A DNA stretch of 64,000 nucleotides from Isoetes taiwanensis. Its lineage: Eukaryota > Streptophyta > Lycopodiopsida > Isoetales > Isoetaceae. A program made the position numbers and the translations under genes. Shown here one piece after another: positions 1 through 11,470 of the stretch. Below the pieces are notes generated by a model. The model was given only the letters and a program-made list of their open reading frames with translations. It searched no databases and was not told the origin of the DNA. Positions within the stretch are counted from its first letter, which is position 1. Every line of letters starts with the position of its first letter. The stretch spans positions 4,736,323-4,800,322 of the forward strand of contig JAJEKV010000060.1 of NCBI GenBank assembly GCA_021234155.1, read 5' to 3'.

Positions 1-2
1 AA

Positions 3-835
3 TATGAAAATAAAAGCTCATCTCAAATAGATGTGTTAGAGAAAGAGCTTAGAAACCTAAAGTATAATGAAGATGAAGAAGTCTCAGAGTTTTTTAACAA
101 AATTGATAACCTTGTAGCTTATCTAGATGATGCAGGAGTCACCTTATCAGAAAGGTTTATAGTGTTAGCTATTGCTCGAGCTGTAAGCTCAAATTCTCAG
201 CTGTCTCTTCTAATAAGAAATGTTGCAAAGAATAGGGAAGAAGCTGAAAATATGTTGAGGACTGAGATAGAACAGAATAAATTAATGAGAGAGGAAGAAA
301 ATGCTGAAATTCTTTATGCTGGAAAAAAAAAGAGATCTCAAGGAGATAAGAAAGTTTGTTACAACTGTTATGAGGCAGGGCATATTAAGCCAAATTGCCC
401 TAAACTTAAACAAGAAATAACCTGCTATAATTGCAAAGGTAAGGGTCATATTGCTGCCAAGTGTCCTAGTCCCAAAGAAAAGGATTATGGCAGAGGAAGG
501 GGAAGAGGACAAGACATTAAAAGAGGATATTCCTCTGGAAGAAAAGGAGGATCTGCTGGTATACACATTGCACAAGAAAAAGCAGAAGTCAAGGAAATGG
601 AGGAATCAAGTGATGATGAGGTAAATTGTGCTTGCTCATTAGATGATGTTGATTCTAAAACTAATGGCAAGAATTCTGTGATTGTAGTTGATAGTGGAGC
701 TGAGAGATCAGTAGTAAGATCTCTGGACATGCTTAAAAATCAAACTTCAGCTAAATCAAAACATGTACAAGTTGGCAATGGTGACTTACAAACCATAGAA
801 GGATGTGGGGAAACAAAGTTAATATTGAAAATGTA
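3..835 (+). pseudogene. copia gag with two CCHC zinc knuckles and start of protease
   Basis: Part of the retrotransposon polyprotein that packages element RNA (gag) and processes the polyprotein (aspartic protease). The frame is open from base 3, so the protein starts left of the window. Two CCHC knuckles follow a basic linker: CYNCYEAGHIKPNC at about 357-398 and CYNCKGKGHIAAKC at about 423-464. A Gly/Arg-rich stretch and an acidic segment follow, then the protease active-site motif VVDSGAERS at about 684-710, with the catalytic Asp in DSG. A frame change between about 810 and 835 separates this part from the rest of protease and integrase. The GTG at 33 is not a real start; sequence upstream of it is in frame and gag-like. 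Confidence 0.9.
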
Positions 836-1728
836 TTATGTGTTCCTAGTCTGATAAAAAATTTAGTATCTGTGTGTCAGTTAGTAGACTTGGGTTACAA
901 AATCTTCTTTGAGAAGAGATTTTGTAAAATTTTCATGAATAATGAATTGAAGTTTTTGGCAAATCGAGTTGGAAATTTATTTCAAATTGAAAATGGTCTG
1001 ATTGATGGAGTTAATGCTGTGTTAATGATTGATATGGAGACTTGGCATAATAAGCTGGCACACACACATTACAATAATGTAAAGGTTATGGCAAAAAGAG
1101 GGCTCATTGAATGCAACATACCAGAAAACCACAAATGCACATGTGAGGGATGTATGTTAGGGAAGATTACAAGACTGCCATTTCCTAAATCACAAAAAAG
1201 GGCTGAAGGAGTCTTAGATCTGGTTCATACAGATCTATGTGGCCCCTTAAATGTTAGAAGCAGAAATGGGAAGAGATATTTTGTAACTTTCATAGATGAC
1301 CATAGCAGAAAATGCAAAGTTTATTGCTTGACACGAAAATCTCAGGTCCTTGAAGCTTTTAAAATGTATGTCTCAGAAATGGAGAGACAAACAAACAGAA
1401 AAGTAAGGTGCATAAGATCAGACAGAGGAGGTGAGTATTTATCTTCTCAATTTGAGGTTTTTTGCAAAGCCAAAGGAATAAGGAGACAATTGACATGTAG
1501 ACATACTCCACAGCAAAATGGAGTTGCTGAAAGGAAAAATAGAACTTACTTGATGCAGTAAGATCAATGTTGAAGTATTCAGGTCTGCCAAACAAATTAT
1601 GGGAGGAAGCTTTGAGAACAGCAGCCTATGTTCAAAACAGAATTCCAACCTCAAGTCTAAAGGGTAACATTCCAGAATTAGTGTGGTCAAACAATAAAGC
1701 AAATATAGATTATACCATGTTTAAATGA
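803..1728 (+). pseudogene. copia protease end and integrase, frameshifted
   Basis: Integrase inserts the cDNA copy into the genome. The translation shows the GAG-pre-integrase zinc-binding region (WHNKLAHTHYNN, later CEGCMLGK), the catalytic core with LDLVHTDLCGPL for the first Asp, SDRGGEYLS for the second Asp, and PQQNGVAERKNRT for the Glu. The frame ends at a TAA at 1559-1561, but integrase-like sequence continues in another frame (from about 1548: LDAVRSMLKYSG) up to a TGA at 1726-1728. There are thus one frameshift and one nonsense mutation. Assignment by these motifs is secure; function is clearly lost. Confidence 0.9.
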
Positions 1729-2421
1729 TTTGGATGTTTAGGATATGTTCATGTGCCAAAGGAGTTGAAGCAGAAGTTGGACAATAGAGCACTAATAGGA
1801 TACTTTGTGGGGTATGATGAGCAAAGCAAAGGTTGCAGAATGTTCATTCCTGAGCTGAACAAAATTATAACAAGTAGAGACATTATTTTTGCTGAACATA
1901 CTTTTTACAGGGATAGAAAGCAATCAAACAAAAATATTGACAAACAGGTCGGCCAAGCAGGGACATGTTTTGAATATGATACAAATGAAGATGATGAGAA
2001 AGCTAATGGGGCTGAGTCTGATATGTCTGATATGAAAGACAAGCAAGCAAATTTAGGTGAAAACCAGGGGAATGTTGCTGAAAATGCTGCCATTGATACA
2101 CAGCAAGATAAAACAAAGAGAAGAAAAACACAAGCAGAAAGATTGAGAGAAAATTTGCCCTTGAATGAAAGTGAATATGGTAGACTTGAAGGTGGAAGAA
2201 GCAAAAGGATTGAGAAACTTGCTGAGCTCCCAGACCAAGAACAAATTCTAGCTATTCTAGAGGATTCTATTGTTCCAACTTCATATGAAGAGGCCATAAA
2301 TAGTGTTGAGAAAGAACATTGGATAAAAGCAATGGAGGAGGAGATAAAATCATTTAAAGACACAGGAACATTTGATGTAGTGGAAAAACCAGAAAATACC
2401 AACATTGTGGGAAACAAATGA
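1729..2421 (+). pseudogene. copia integrase C-terminus and linker to reverse transcriptase
   Basis: Continuation of the same polyprotein after the TGA at 1726-1728. It begins FGCLGYVHVPKE, the usual sequence at the end of the copia integrase region, followed by GYFVGYDEQSKGCRMF. Next comes a variable, charged linker of about 120 residues that normally lies between integrase and reverse transcriptase. It ends with the first RT-region sequence (EEAINSVEKEHWIKAMEEEI). The TGA at 2419-2421 replaces a codon where family members usually have Trp (context NK*IYRIK), a typical G-to-A transition. Confidence 0.85.
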
Positions 2422-3081
2422 ATTTACAGGATTAAAACCAATGTTGATGGTACAAAAAGATTTAAAGCAAGGCTTGTAGCTCAAGGTTTTTCTCAGAAGA
2501 AAGGAAAGGATTATAATGAGATCTTTTCTCCAGTAGTTAAGCTTACAAGTCTAAGAGTACTGCTAGCAATAGCAAATGCATTAAATTTAGAGTTACATCA
2601 TATGGATGTTAAAACTGCATTTTTGAATGCAGAATTGAAGGAAAATATTTACATGAAACAACCTGCAGGTTATGGGAAAAATAATTCAAATGTTTGGAAG
2701 CTCAGAAGGGTAGTATATGGATTAAGGCAATCACCTCGAGAATGGTATTTTTGTATGGACAGTTTTCTAAGAGGGCAGGATTTTGAGAGGTTGAAAAATG
2801 ATGGAAACTTATATAAATTCAGAGATTGAGATAATTTTTGCTTGATTGCATTATATGTGGATGATTGCATAATGACCTCAAATAATCAAAATTGCCTAAC
2901 AATGTGCAAAGGTGTTTTAAAGAATAGGTTTGAAATGACAGACTTGGGTGAATTGAAGCAGTTCTTGGGGATTGAAGTCTTGAGAAATAGAGATAAAGGA
3001 ATCCTGTCTCTAAAACAAAGCAGGCATGTGGAAAATATGCTTAAAAGATTCTTCATGCAGGATGAAAAGCAGCAAAAGTAG
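2422..3081 (+). pseudogene. copia reverse transcriptase, interrupted by stops
   Basis: RNA-dependent DNA polymerase domain of the element. Visible blocks are KARLVAQGFSQKKGKDYNE, FSPVVKLTSLR, MDVKTAFLNAELKENIYM (motif A), VYGLRQSPREWY, and ALYVDDCIM with the catalytic YVDD at about 2851-2862. Downstream FEMTDLGELKQFLGIEV is typical of copia RT. A TGA at 2827-2829 and a TAG at 3079-3081 interrupt the frame; after the second, the frame shifts before RNase H. The catalytic motifs are still recognisable, which suggests fairly recent decay. Confidence 0.92.
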
Positions 3082-3131
3082 CAGGCCATAAACTGACTGA
3101 CAGTTTTCAGTCCAATGATGACACTAAAGGT

Positions 3132-3824
3132 ATGGAAAAAATTCCATATAGAGAGATAATAGGTTGCTTGTTGTACTTATCAAACAACACGAGACCAAAC
3201 ATTAGCTATTCAGTCAACATCTTGAGCAGATATTGCAATTGTCCAACTAAAAAACATTGGGAAGCAGCAAAGCACGTGTTAAAGTATTTGAAAGGCACAG
3301 CCAATTATGGGATCACATTCACATCCAATGATCTAAATTTAAAGGGTTTTAGTGATGCAGATTGGGGAGGAGACAAAAGCACAAGAAAGTCAACTTCAGG
3401 GTATGTGGTCTTTCTTGGAGGAGGAGCAATAACATGGAGAAGCAAAAAACAAAAAGCAGTGGCAATGTCATCAGTAGAAGCTGAGTATGCAGCCAGTTCA
3501 CTACTGTCCAAAGAACTTGTTTGGCTGAGAAGATTATTGGAGGAGCTTGGTTTTAAGCAAAGACAACCTACTGAAATTATGACAGATAGCATGAGCTGCA
3601 TAGCAATAGTAAAAAATCCAGTTCAACATGAGAGAACTAAGCATATTGAGCTTGACATGCACTTCATTAGAGATGTGGCAGAAAAAGGATACATTCAAAT
3701 GTGTTACATTCAGTCAAATATGCAGATTGTTGATGTGTTTACCAAAGCTCTGGTTGAAAGAAAGTTCACTGAATTCAGAAATAAACTGAATGTTCTTAAC
3801 CTGTGTGCTGAAGGAGAAGTGTAG
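3132..3824 (+). pseudogene. copia RNase H domain, 3' end of pol
   Basis: The RNase H domain degrades the RNA strand during cDNA synthesis. Sequence blocks include YREIIGCLLYLSNNTRPNI, LKYLKGTANYGI, GFSDADWGGDKSTRKSTSGY (Asp of the active site), VAMSSVEAEYAA (Glu), TDSMSCIAI (Asp) and the family-specific HERTKHIELDMHFIRD. This last part is uninterrupted and ends in a stop codon that overlaps the predicted LTR start. The upstream part (about 3082-3131) is in the same frame after a frameshift. Confidence 0.92.
3809..3819 (+). promoter_or_regulatory. polypurine tract of the copia element
   Basis: A purine-rich stretch (TGAAGGAGAAG) directly precedes TGTAGAATTT, the predicted LTR start. This is where plus-strand DNA priming occurs in LTR elements. 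Supported by position only. Confidence 0.6.
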
Positions 3825-4459
3825 AATTTGGTAACACATGTTCATTTATCATCACATAGGTTAAATGGTCTTACAGGTTGAAGATACACATTTAACAGTT
3901 GGAGAAGCAAGCAAATGCATATAAGTGCTATAAGTGCTTTATGTGAGATTGGAGAAGCATGTAGATATTAGCATGGTTGGACCATGCTAAGGACCATTGA
4001 AATATATGAGTTCATATTTGATGTTAAAGCAATGGTCAAATGGTCGAGACCATTGCATTGTAAATTAAAAGATGGAGTAAAACGAAATTCGAATATAGAA
4101 GTTCCCTGAGTGCAAGGGGAAAACACCACGGTTACCTTACAGGCCGGAACCATGCCATAGCGGCCGTATCCGGCCCTATAAACTAAGATGTACAGAAGTT
4201 AGACACAGCACTGAAACAATTAGGGATTGAATGCTGCCAGTTCGATGGCTTAAGCAGGTGTTCGTTCATTTGTGAAGTTCACAATATTGTTTAAAGCTTG
4301 TTTGAGAATATAGTTGTCTGGTTATTATTTTCAGTCTGGAATAAGTATGGAATTTGAAAAGTATTGTCTGGAATAAGTATAGAATTTGAAAGTAAGGTAT
4401 TTATAAAATCTAGCCAAGAGCAAATGTGCATTAGTACCTTGCGTGCACATTGTCCAACA
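3820..4459 (+). repeat. probable 3' LTR of the copia element
   Basis: It begins TGTAGAATTTGG directly after the purine tract and would end with TTGTCCAACA, giving about 640 bp with TG...CA ends and a weak inverted match between the termini. A TATA-like CCTATAAACTA lies near 4174-4184, where an LTR promoter would be expected. A 32-bp imperfect tandem duplication (GTCTGGAATAAGTAT at 4334 and 4366) lies inside. The right end is inferred because the 5' LTR is outside the window. Confidence 0.55.
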
Positions 4460-7400
4460 CATGCTTATTCACATTGATAGGCAAACATCAAAGACCTTTC
4501 CATTCGATGCTTTTGTGTGGCGTACCTGTATTCATTGTTATTGATCAAGCAAGGTTTTTTATAGTAGTTTGATGATGGACTAAGTAACTATTTTGCAAGC
4601 ATGAAATAAAAATTTCATATAAACTGCATGGTTCAGAATAACAGTTAGCACCACATTTTTATGTTCTCACAGAGATCGATTTGGAAGGAAAGAAGCCCCG
4701 GTCTGATTGACCAATTCACTCATGATGCATAGGTGTAATGGAAGAAACTTATGGCCGTATGGATATGAAGCATACAATGGAAATTATTAATCTTTTAACG
4801 GATGGAAATTCATTGATGCTATTGTCAGGAAGTAGAAGTCTTGGTTGAGATCAAAGTTTAGTTTGTAGACCTTTGAAGTAAATGTAAATTTCCTATTTGT
4901 AATATTTTTGAATGTTCAAATGTAATTTAACAAGTAACATTATTTTTTCTAAGTGTTGGATAATAGTTTAGGCTTAAACAAAGGGAACATAAAGATTATA
5001 ATTTTGTTTCAAGTAATCTTAAGAAAAATAATCCACAAGTCATCCCACCTAATAAATTCATTCCAACTAGATTATAAATTTGTTTCAAGTATGCTTAAGA
5101 CAAATAATCCACAGGCCATCCCACCTTATAAATGTATTCCAACTACTCAACTATAATTGCTTTTTTTTTTTACAATTAAAAACACTAGAGCCATTAACTA
5201 GACCATTGAATTTTAACCAAGAAATATGGATTGTACACCTGACACACTAACAAGCAGGGCAGAGGGAAAACAGAGCAGAGAGACGAGAATTGAACTCCGT
5301 GAGTGATCGAAGCAGGCAGAATTCAGTAGTTCAAACCCGGATTTCAAGAATGTGAATCAAAACGCAGTGATTCAAACCCAGATTCCATATCAGTGAATCA
5401 AATGCAGTGATTTAAAAGCTCTTCAGGCAACAAAAAAAATGGCATCTTCTTCCCGAGTAAGCTTAAATTAGTGACAAGGAGCAAGAAATAGGTCGTCCAA
5501 GGCGTTCTCCAGATTCCCAAATTGTCAATTTCACAAACCAAATACCTAGTTTAGAATTATCTTAAATCTCTTACACATATAAGTACCTACTAAAAAGAAC
5601 AACTAGCGGCGGCGACTGCTGCCGCGACAAATTCTTGTATACGTAAGTCAGTTTGGTTTTCTGTTGTTTTCCTTCTTGATAAAATCACATATAAAGAGAC
5701 ATCTATGGGCTCCCCTTTTTTTTTTTTGGTTGCCCGTAGGGCAATCCTTGGGAAGTGGGGGGAGGGATGGATAGAGGGCCACAATTTGAGAATATTATAG
5801 TATGTTCTTTATTTGTGGCTGTGGAGTTTTGGGATTTGAGGGACACCTGGGGATAGATAGACGTTGTGGATTTTATAGAAGCTGGGCGGAAGGTAAGGAT
5901 GGGATCTCTGCGGTTGGGTTGCCTATATGTGTGAGGGGCAGAGGTCTGGGGCTGTTTCCTTGCAGATTGATAATCGGAGAATTTAAAACGATCTCTGCCT
6001 TATTTCTGTAATGCCCATGGTAGTTCTACGTCTGTTAAGCTGGCTCTTGTGGCATGGAAAATCCATAAGAACTTTCTGTTACCATCGAATTTAGAAGCTG
6101 ACTTTTTAGAAACACATAAGCGATCAAGAAGGATGTGCCTTTAGTCTGCTTAATCGGCCCTTTTCATCTGCATCATTTTATCCTCCTCATTCCAAGGTCT
6201 TGCTTCATTTTTTTGGATGCCTTCTTGAACCCACCAGAGAGCTCTGTGTTCTTAAGAGGCTGAATTTGAAAGAGGCATTTTCCTGACAATGATGCTGCTA
6301 GAAGTGCCATAGCCAGACAGACCCATTTTATTCGGTTGCCTACCAGAATATGTTTTTCAAGGGGCATTTTTTCTGATGATGCTGCCAAAAGTGACACAGA
6401 CCTGTTTGCTTGGCCCACCAGAAGTGCCACAGACACACAGACCCACAGTTCCATTTGTTTAGCAGGCAGACACAGAACGACTTAAAAACAGAGAGTTCTT
6501 CACCAGTGATTCAAAATGGCAGATTAGAGTTTTTGCCAAGGTTTCCAAGATACGTCCTTTGTTTTTAAGGTTGATCTTTGCTTTAGAAGGAAAGGAATAA
6601 TTCTTTCTTTGCCTTTCACAAAAGCATTGCAATAGTTTGATTCAAGCTATCTACAATGTTTAGGTCCTTTCCTAGGCTTTGTTTCATATCTTTTTTAGTT
6701 TTGTAATAAATATATATCATGTTTATCTGAAAGTTTTGTTTATTTTTCGGCCTTCTGTTTGAACAGTATGCAGAATTCTGCATGCTTTGAAAATTGACAT
6801 GCTACTGGGGCATATAAATGCGAATGTACCAGTTCTCTGTTGTCGTGGCATAGAAAGATCCAGTTCATAACATATGAATGAATGCATATGAAGACAGGAA
6901 GGATGAAATGAAGACATGGTAAGGCTTCTCTGTAGCAGCTACACATGTCTTTTGCTTTCCTAATATGTTAAAAAAATGCTTGTTTATTCCGGGCATAAAT
7001 TATAGACCTGGTTGCAGAGTTCGCTACCCTGAGCACACAGTAAGAGCATCTGACAAAGTACCACAAGATGACACTTACAATGTACCTCTTTGAGAGGTAA
7101 GCCACACTTTGAATCTGGTCAGCACTGTTCAAAAGATATTCTAAGCTAAACCCTTCCCATCTTAGCTTAAATTTGTGCAAGTGCAATATCTCTGGTCGTA
7201 GGCTTTTTGCTTGTGAATGTTTTATTGGCTTCTACCATCATTCATCTTTATAATAGTGTTATTTCTAACACTTCATGATCTAGTTACCAGAGACAAGACA
7301 TGCACACAACTCTTCAAACTTTGTTTGCTTTGTAGAAAGAATTTTGGCATGTCAATTTCTAGTCACATCACTTGATTATATGGAAACTTGGACTCTAAGG

Positions 7401-8164
7401 ACTGGTTGATCCTATGTTTCTCTTGGAGCTTTTTGTTGTCACTACTCCTCTGATGTTAAAGTTTCTTCCTATTATACAAGTTCGTCAATGATATTGATAA
7501 AATGTCTTGAAAAGTGAAGTTCTTTTTTTCATTCTGCATTCCGATGCACACAGTGGGAAGCACGGATAGGTAGGGTAAAATATCCCATGTCCATGAAAAA
7601 AATACTATATTGCTAAGGAAGGTTTGATTGTGGTGATAAGAAACTTACAAAGGTCAACTAACTAATTGAGATGACACAACAATGTTGATCAAGAGATGCA
7701 ACTATAGATGACCAATATACACTAAAGGTGACCAGTATATACTGAATTGTTTGTTCAGACCAATGAGATCAAAGGCAAATCAGCTATAGTGGTGTTTATG
7801 AGAATGCCATTTACATGCATAGTTTTTGTCCAGTTTCCTATATTGATCCCATAATTTCACTTGAGCACTCTCAGCCCTGATAAGTAATAAATGAAAACTC
7901 TAGGTTGGATGTTCTATTTTGTAAGTTGTAAAATGTGAGATGATGATGTTATGCTTTACTTGGTGATTTAACATGGTAATGAGGCTTTTCTTGGCTTCGA
8001 AGGGGCATGACCTACAAATTAGAGCATTTGATCATCCTCTATTTCTGCTTCTTGCAAAGCTTAATTAATTGCAAACTGCAATACATCGATTTTGCCTTCA
8101 AAATGCTAGGCATTTAGAGCCAGAAAAAACGTGCCCAGAATGGATGTCAGATGTGGTCAAAGAG
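4460..8164. other. gene-free stretch with small repeats
   Basis: No coding region is supported: frames are short, overlap on both strands and show no domain. Around 5800-6010 there are donor-like (GAAGGTAAGG) and acceptor-like (TTTCCTTGCAG) sequences in G-rich DNA that could be an untranslated exon, but nothing confirms transcription. A degenerate direct repeat built on TGATGCTGC...GAAGTGCCA...CAGACCCA recurs at about 6273-6327, 6362-6400 and 6415-6447. Short degenerate repeats of the type GTGATTCAAACCC lie at about 5310-5420. Confidence 0.5.
5003..5154. repeat. 76-bp imperfect tandem duplication
   Basis: TTTGTTTCAAGT begins at 5003 and again at 5079. The two units share AATAATCCACA, CATCCCACCT and ATTCCAACTA blocks in the same order. 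Period 76 bp, two copies. Confidence 0.85.
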
Positions 8165-8255
8165 GACTATTTACCTTACATTCTGGCGTGGAAGCAATGC
8201 TGACGCGCGAAGCGCGGAGGCGTTGCTGACATGCCAGAATGTAAGGTAAATAGTC
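8165..8255. repeat. long hairpin with perfect 21-bp arms
   Basis: The arms at 8167-8187 and 8233-8253 are perfect inverted copies (CTATTTACCTTACATTCTGG plus one base). Partial pairing continues inward through AGCAATGC/GCGTTGCT to a GC-rich tip, GCGCGAAGCGC. The full fold is about 91 nt. It could be a foldback transposon or a small-RNA precursor. No flanking target duplication was identified. Confidence 0.85.
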
Positions 8256-9201
8256 TTTTTTGTAACGTGGAAGATAGAGAGGTGTGATTCAGCAGCCCAG
8301 AATGCTGGGTAAAATCCGAGAATTTTGGGTAGAATCACTGAATCAAAGGTAAACATAGCAGAACGTGAGGTAAACGCGAAAGAATGCCGCAATAAAAATC
8401 TCTGAGTCTGTGTTTGTTCTACATGTTAACATTCTTGTAAAATAAAAGTGCCAAGTGGCACAACGTGATAGGCAGATAGGGCTGAATTGCACCTATCTGT
8501 TTTTTACAGTTAGCTGCTCTATCAATACCATTCTGTAAATTCTAGGTTCTATGTTATATCCTCCACCAGATCCTCTTCAAAGAACAGAACAGACGACCAT
8601 TAGGTTTATCATTGTCAGGGTTTGCATTAGTACTGTTATCTTCTTTCTTGTCATCAAAGGTAAGGACTATATCATTTAGCATTTTCAAGTGTGGACAGAC
8701 CAACTATAAACTTCTTTGCATGATCATCTTCCAAACATGTGCGTTCATAAAGAAAATTGCTCATGTTATCGTATACATTGCTAACAATATCCTTACACTT
8801 AGCAAACTGAAAATTGACCCCGTTGTGAAGAAGCCTACAACTAAGCATGACACCAGACTCTCTAAAATTTTGATTGAGTTCCCAAATCAATGGACCACGA
8901 ATTTACACAACAGACTCCCGTAGAGAGAGGCGCTCCCTCACATATGTATGTACTTATATTATACGAAGATAATTGTGGAATATAATGCACATAACCATTG
9001 AACAACCAAGAGCATTAAATCAAATAACGGATACAATGAGTTAATGAATACATTGGCTACTACATGAGAATACACAGAGCATATTACATTCGAAAATTTC
9101 ATAGAACAAGATTACATTTGGCACTTACATGTCGATACATCAGCAATGGCAACTACATGACAATACATTGGGAATTACATAAGCATCCATTGGAAAGCAC
9201 A

Positions 9202-9269
9202 CCAAACCTTCATTCCACGATGAAGATTTGGTTTGATATCCAAACCTTCATCATGGAATGAAGGTTTGG
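9202..9269. repeat. 30-bp inverted repeat whose arms are themselves palindromic
   Basis: The arms at 9202-9231 and 9240-9269 match as inverted copies at 28 of 30 positions around an 8-base loop (TTTGATAT). Each arm is itself an inverted repeat: CCAAACCTTCAT, six bases, then ATGAAGATTTGG or ATGAAGGTTTGG. The sequence can therefore fold either as one long hairpin or as two small ones. Confidence 0.9.
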
Positions 9270-9627
9270 AAGGAAAGAAGCTTCTTGAAGAAGCCCACAA
9301 GCAAACAAAGCTGATCTGAAAGGAGCTGTGACAGTAGCAACACCAAGAGGAGAAGATTTCGTATGTACACATAGAAGGATGGCTACTAAGCCTGCATAGT
9401 TTGAAAGCTCTTCGCTCCCAAGCACTCAACAGTGTTCAACTGCCTAATCAGCAAGGCGCGCATGAGGTTCATACACCTCGAAACACCCCCGTTTGCTTTA
9501 GCGACACTTTGTGGTCCTCTGTATATTCTTTGAGAAGATTGCAAAATTTGAAGATATGCTTGTGGTATTGAATGCGTATCCAGCCTTTACATTGATTTGT
9601 AGTTCAATATTTAGTGGTAGAAAGACA

Positions 9628-9693
9628 ATCAACCACATATCTGTATAAAGCAAAGCATAAATCAACCACATATCTGTATAAAGCAAAGCATAA
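9628..9693. repeat. exact 33-bp tandem duplication
   Basis: Two adjacent identical copies, 9628-9660 and 9661-9693, each starting ATCAACCACATATCTG and ending GCAAAGCATAA. The perfect identity implies a recent event. Confidence 0.95.
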
Positions 9694-10599
9694 GAAAACC
9701 TTCTAGAAATCGAGAAGGAAATCAAGAATCCAACTTATATGACAGTACTTAATATTTTATTTACATGATATCAAAAGGGTATGATGTATGCATGTTTGTA
9801 AAAAAGTCATCATTCAAGACTTGCATATCAGTGCAACATAATCTGGAGAATGTGTTATAAAACAATAATGGATCTACGACAAGATCTATTGGTAGCATTC
9901 TTGTATAGGTCCATGATCATACAATATATAGATCAATTTTCTAGTTCAGATGAAAACAATTGACAGCCTAGATTAAAGAATTGCTATAGTACACTACTTA
10001 ACTGTCCAACTGGATGCACCGCTATGCACCTCTGAAAGGCTATATTGGCAAAGCTATTCACACTGGCTTAATTGGATGAGATCATAATTGTTACACCGCA
10101 GTCCTCGATCAAGGGAAATTTACACCGGTTTTTGGATAAGAAAGTAATTCTAGATAGTAATCTGCAACCTTATATTCTGGCAATTGGTCACTGGCTGTTC
10201 TTATGGCAATGCAAAGGCATTCAGTATGGTATAAGGTTGCCAAATTATCTTTTACTATGATTTTGGCAGTGGTTTGGCAGGAAAAGGGGGATGAGGTTGA
10301 ATATTGTATATTTTATCCTGATGTTTAGAATTAGAAGATTTTGCTCAGTGCAAGGACGGCCGAGGATGGCGGGGCGACCAGATCTGAGTGCAGACTTGCC
10401 TTCCTGGTATGCTATGGCCATGTGGCCGCTGGAGAGGATGCTTGCTAACCGGGTGAAGATCTGCGGAGGGCGGATTCAGTGACATTTTTTTGAACGGTTT
10501 TGGCACGTAGGCTATGGCGCTGATGCCTTTGTACTTTGTTTATGTAGACATCTCCCTGCTGAGGCTTCTTGTTCGGGCTTCTTTGTCAAGCTAGACTAT

Positions 10600-10662
10600 G
10601 AATCCGGAAGTTTGAGGCCTTCTGTTTGAATCCGGAAGTTTGAATCCGGAAGTTTGAGGCCT
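10600..10662. repeat. three copies of GAATCCGGAAGTTT
   Basis: The 14-mer starts at 10600, 10628 and 10642. The first and third copies are followed by GAGGCCT. A small local duplication. Confidence 0.85.
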
Positions 10663-11284
10663 CCCCTCATGCACTTCTATTTTCAAAGCTTTAGAAGCTG
10701 TATTTCGAAGCTGTGTTTTCAGAGCTTTAGAAGATGTCCATGCTCGGTCGAATTGGGTGGTTGGAAGGTTCCGCCCTAGATCTGGCATATTTATAGGAAT
10801 ATGCCAAAATCCAATGAACCTAATAAGGAGTGATCCAAAATGAGCTTTCATATGATTTTGTCAATGATGGGGCGAAGGAGGGAGACTTTTTTTAGGGAAA
10901 TTTTCGGCGTAGGTTCAAGAATAGAAGGTGTCGTAATAAGAAGGCTTGGCTGGGCGGCAAACGTGGCCGGATTTGGTCTGCGCCTTCCTAGTCCGATGTT
11001 CGGTTCACCTGACAGGCATGTGCCTACTTCGGCCTCGGGAAGGCGGGAAGCTGCTATATAAATGTGACTAGTCATGTTGCTGTATCCAAGGGAACTCTCG
11101 ATGCTCAGGGCAGGCCACCTGAGAGTAGCGTAGTGGCTGAATGCAGGGGCCTGTGGCAGGGATCTTCGCAGATTGGATACTGCCTTAAAGTGCTCACTAA
11201 CCTGCATTCCATGTCTATTCTCGGTTTTCATATACAGGGTTTGCATACCTAGTGTTTGTGTTGTAGGTGTAGGTAAGGAGGAGC

Positions 11285-11470
11285 ATGTGGGTGATCCGAA
11301 TGGTGTCTTCAGTCCTGTGGTCTAACCTGGACACGGATTCGGATGACGAGCATGAAGCAAAGGTTCATGTTGGCGTTGGGGCCAGATCTGAATGTTTCCA
11401 TCTCCATGTGGATATCAACCTTCTTGAAAAGGAGACAATGTCAGTTAGAGAGCCAGATAAAGTTTTGTAG
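11285..11470 (+). CDS. unrecognised short ORF, doubtful
   Basis: A 61-codon frame beginning MWVIRMVSSVLW and containing an acidic stretch, NLDTDSDDEHEAK, then a segment ending EKETMSVREPDKVL. It lies about 225 bp downstream of a TATA-like sequence. I recognise no family, and no splice pattern links it to other frames. It may be an exon of an unknown gene, a transposon fragment or chance. Confidence 0.15.
   Translation: MWVIRMVSSVLWSNLDTDSDDEHEAKVHVGVGARSECFHLHVDINLLEKETMSVREPDKVL

Larger units (their letters stand above)
1..4459 (+). mobile_element. Ty1/copia LTR retrotransposon, 3' part, decayed
   Basis: The domain order gag, protease, integrase, reverse transcriptase, RNase H is diagnostic of Ty1/copia (Pseudoviridae-type) elements. 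All domains are on the plus strand and are followed by a short purine tract and a probable 3' LTR. The reading frame is open to the left edge, so the 5' LTR and start of gag lie outside the window. The polyprotein is broken by at least three frame changes (about 810-835, about 1545-1555, about 3080-3130) and in-frame stops near 1726, 2419, 2827 and 3079, so the copy cannot encode a full polyprotein. The family assignment is very secure; the exact right boundary is inferred because no 5' LTR is available for comparison. Confidence 0.95.

Noticed and set aside
5590-5784. Minus-strand frame with Ala/Lys-rich ends as a peptide gene
   Set aside because: The composition comes from a GGCGGCGACTGC repeat and a T-homopolymer; no other support.
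10848-11246. 132-codon minus-strand frame as a gene
   Set aside because: No domain, overlaps other frames of similar size on the plus strand, and there is no splice or promoter support on that strand.
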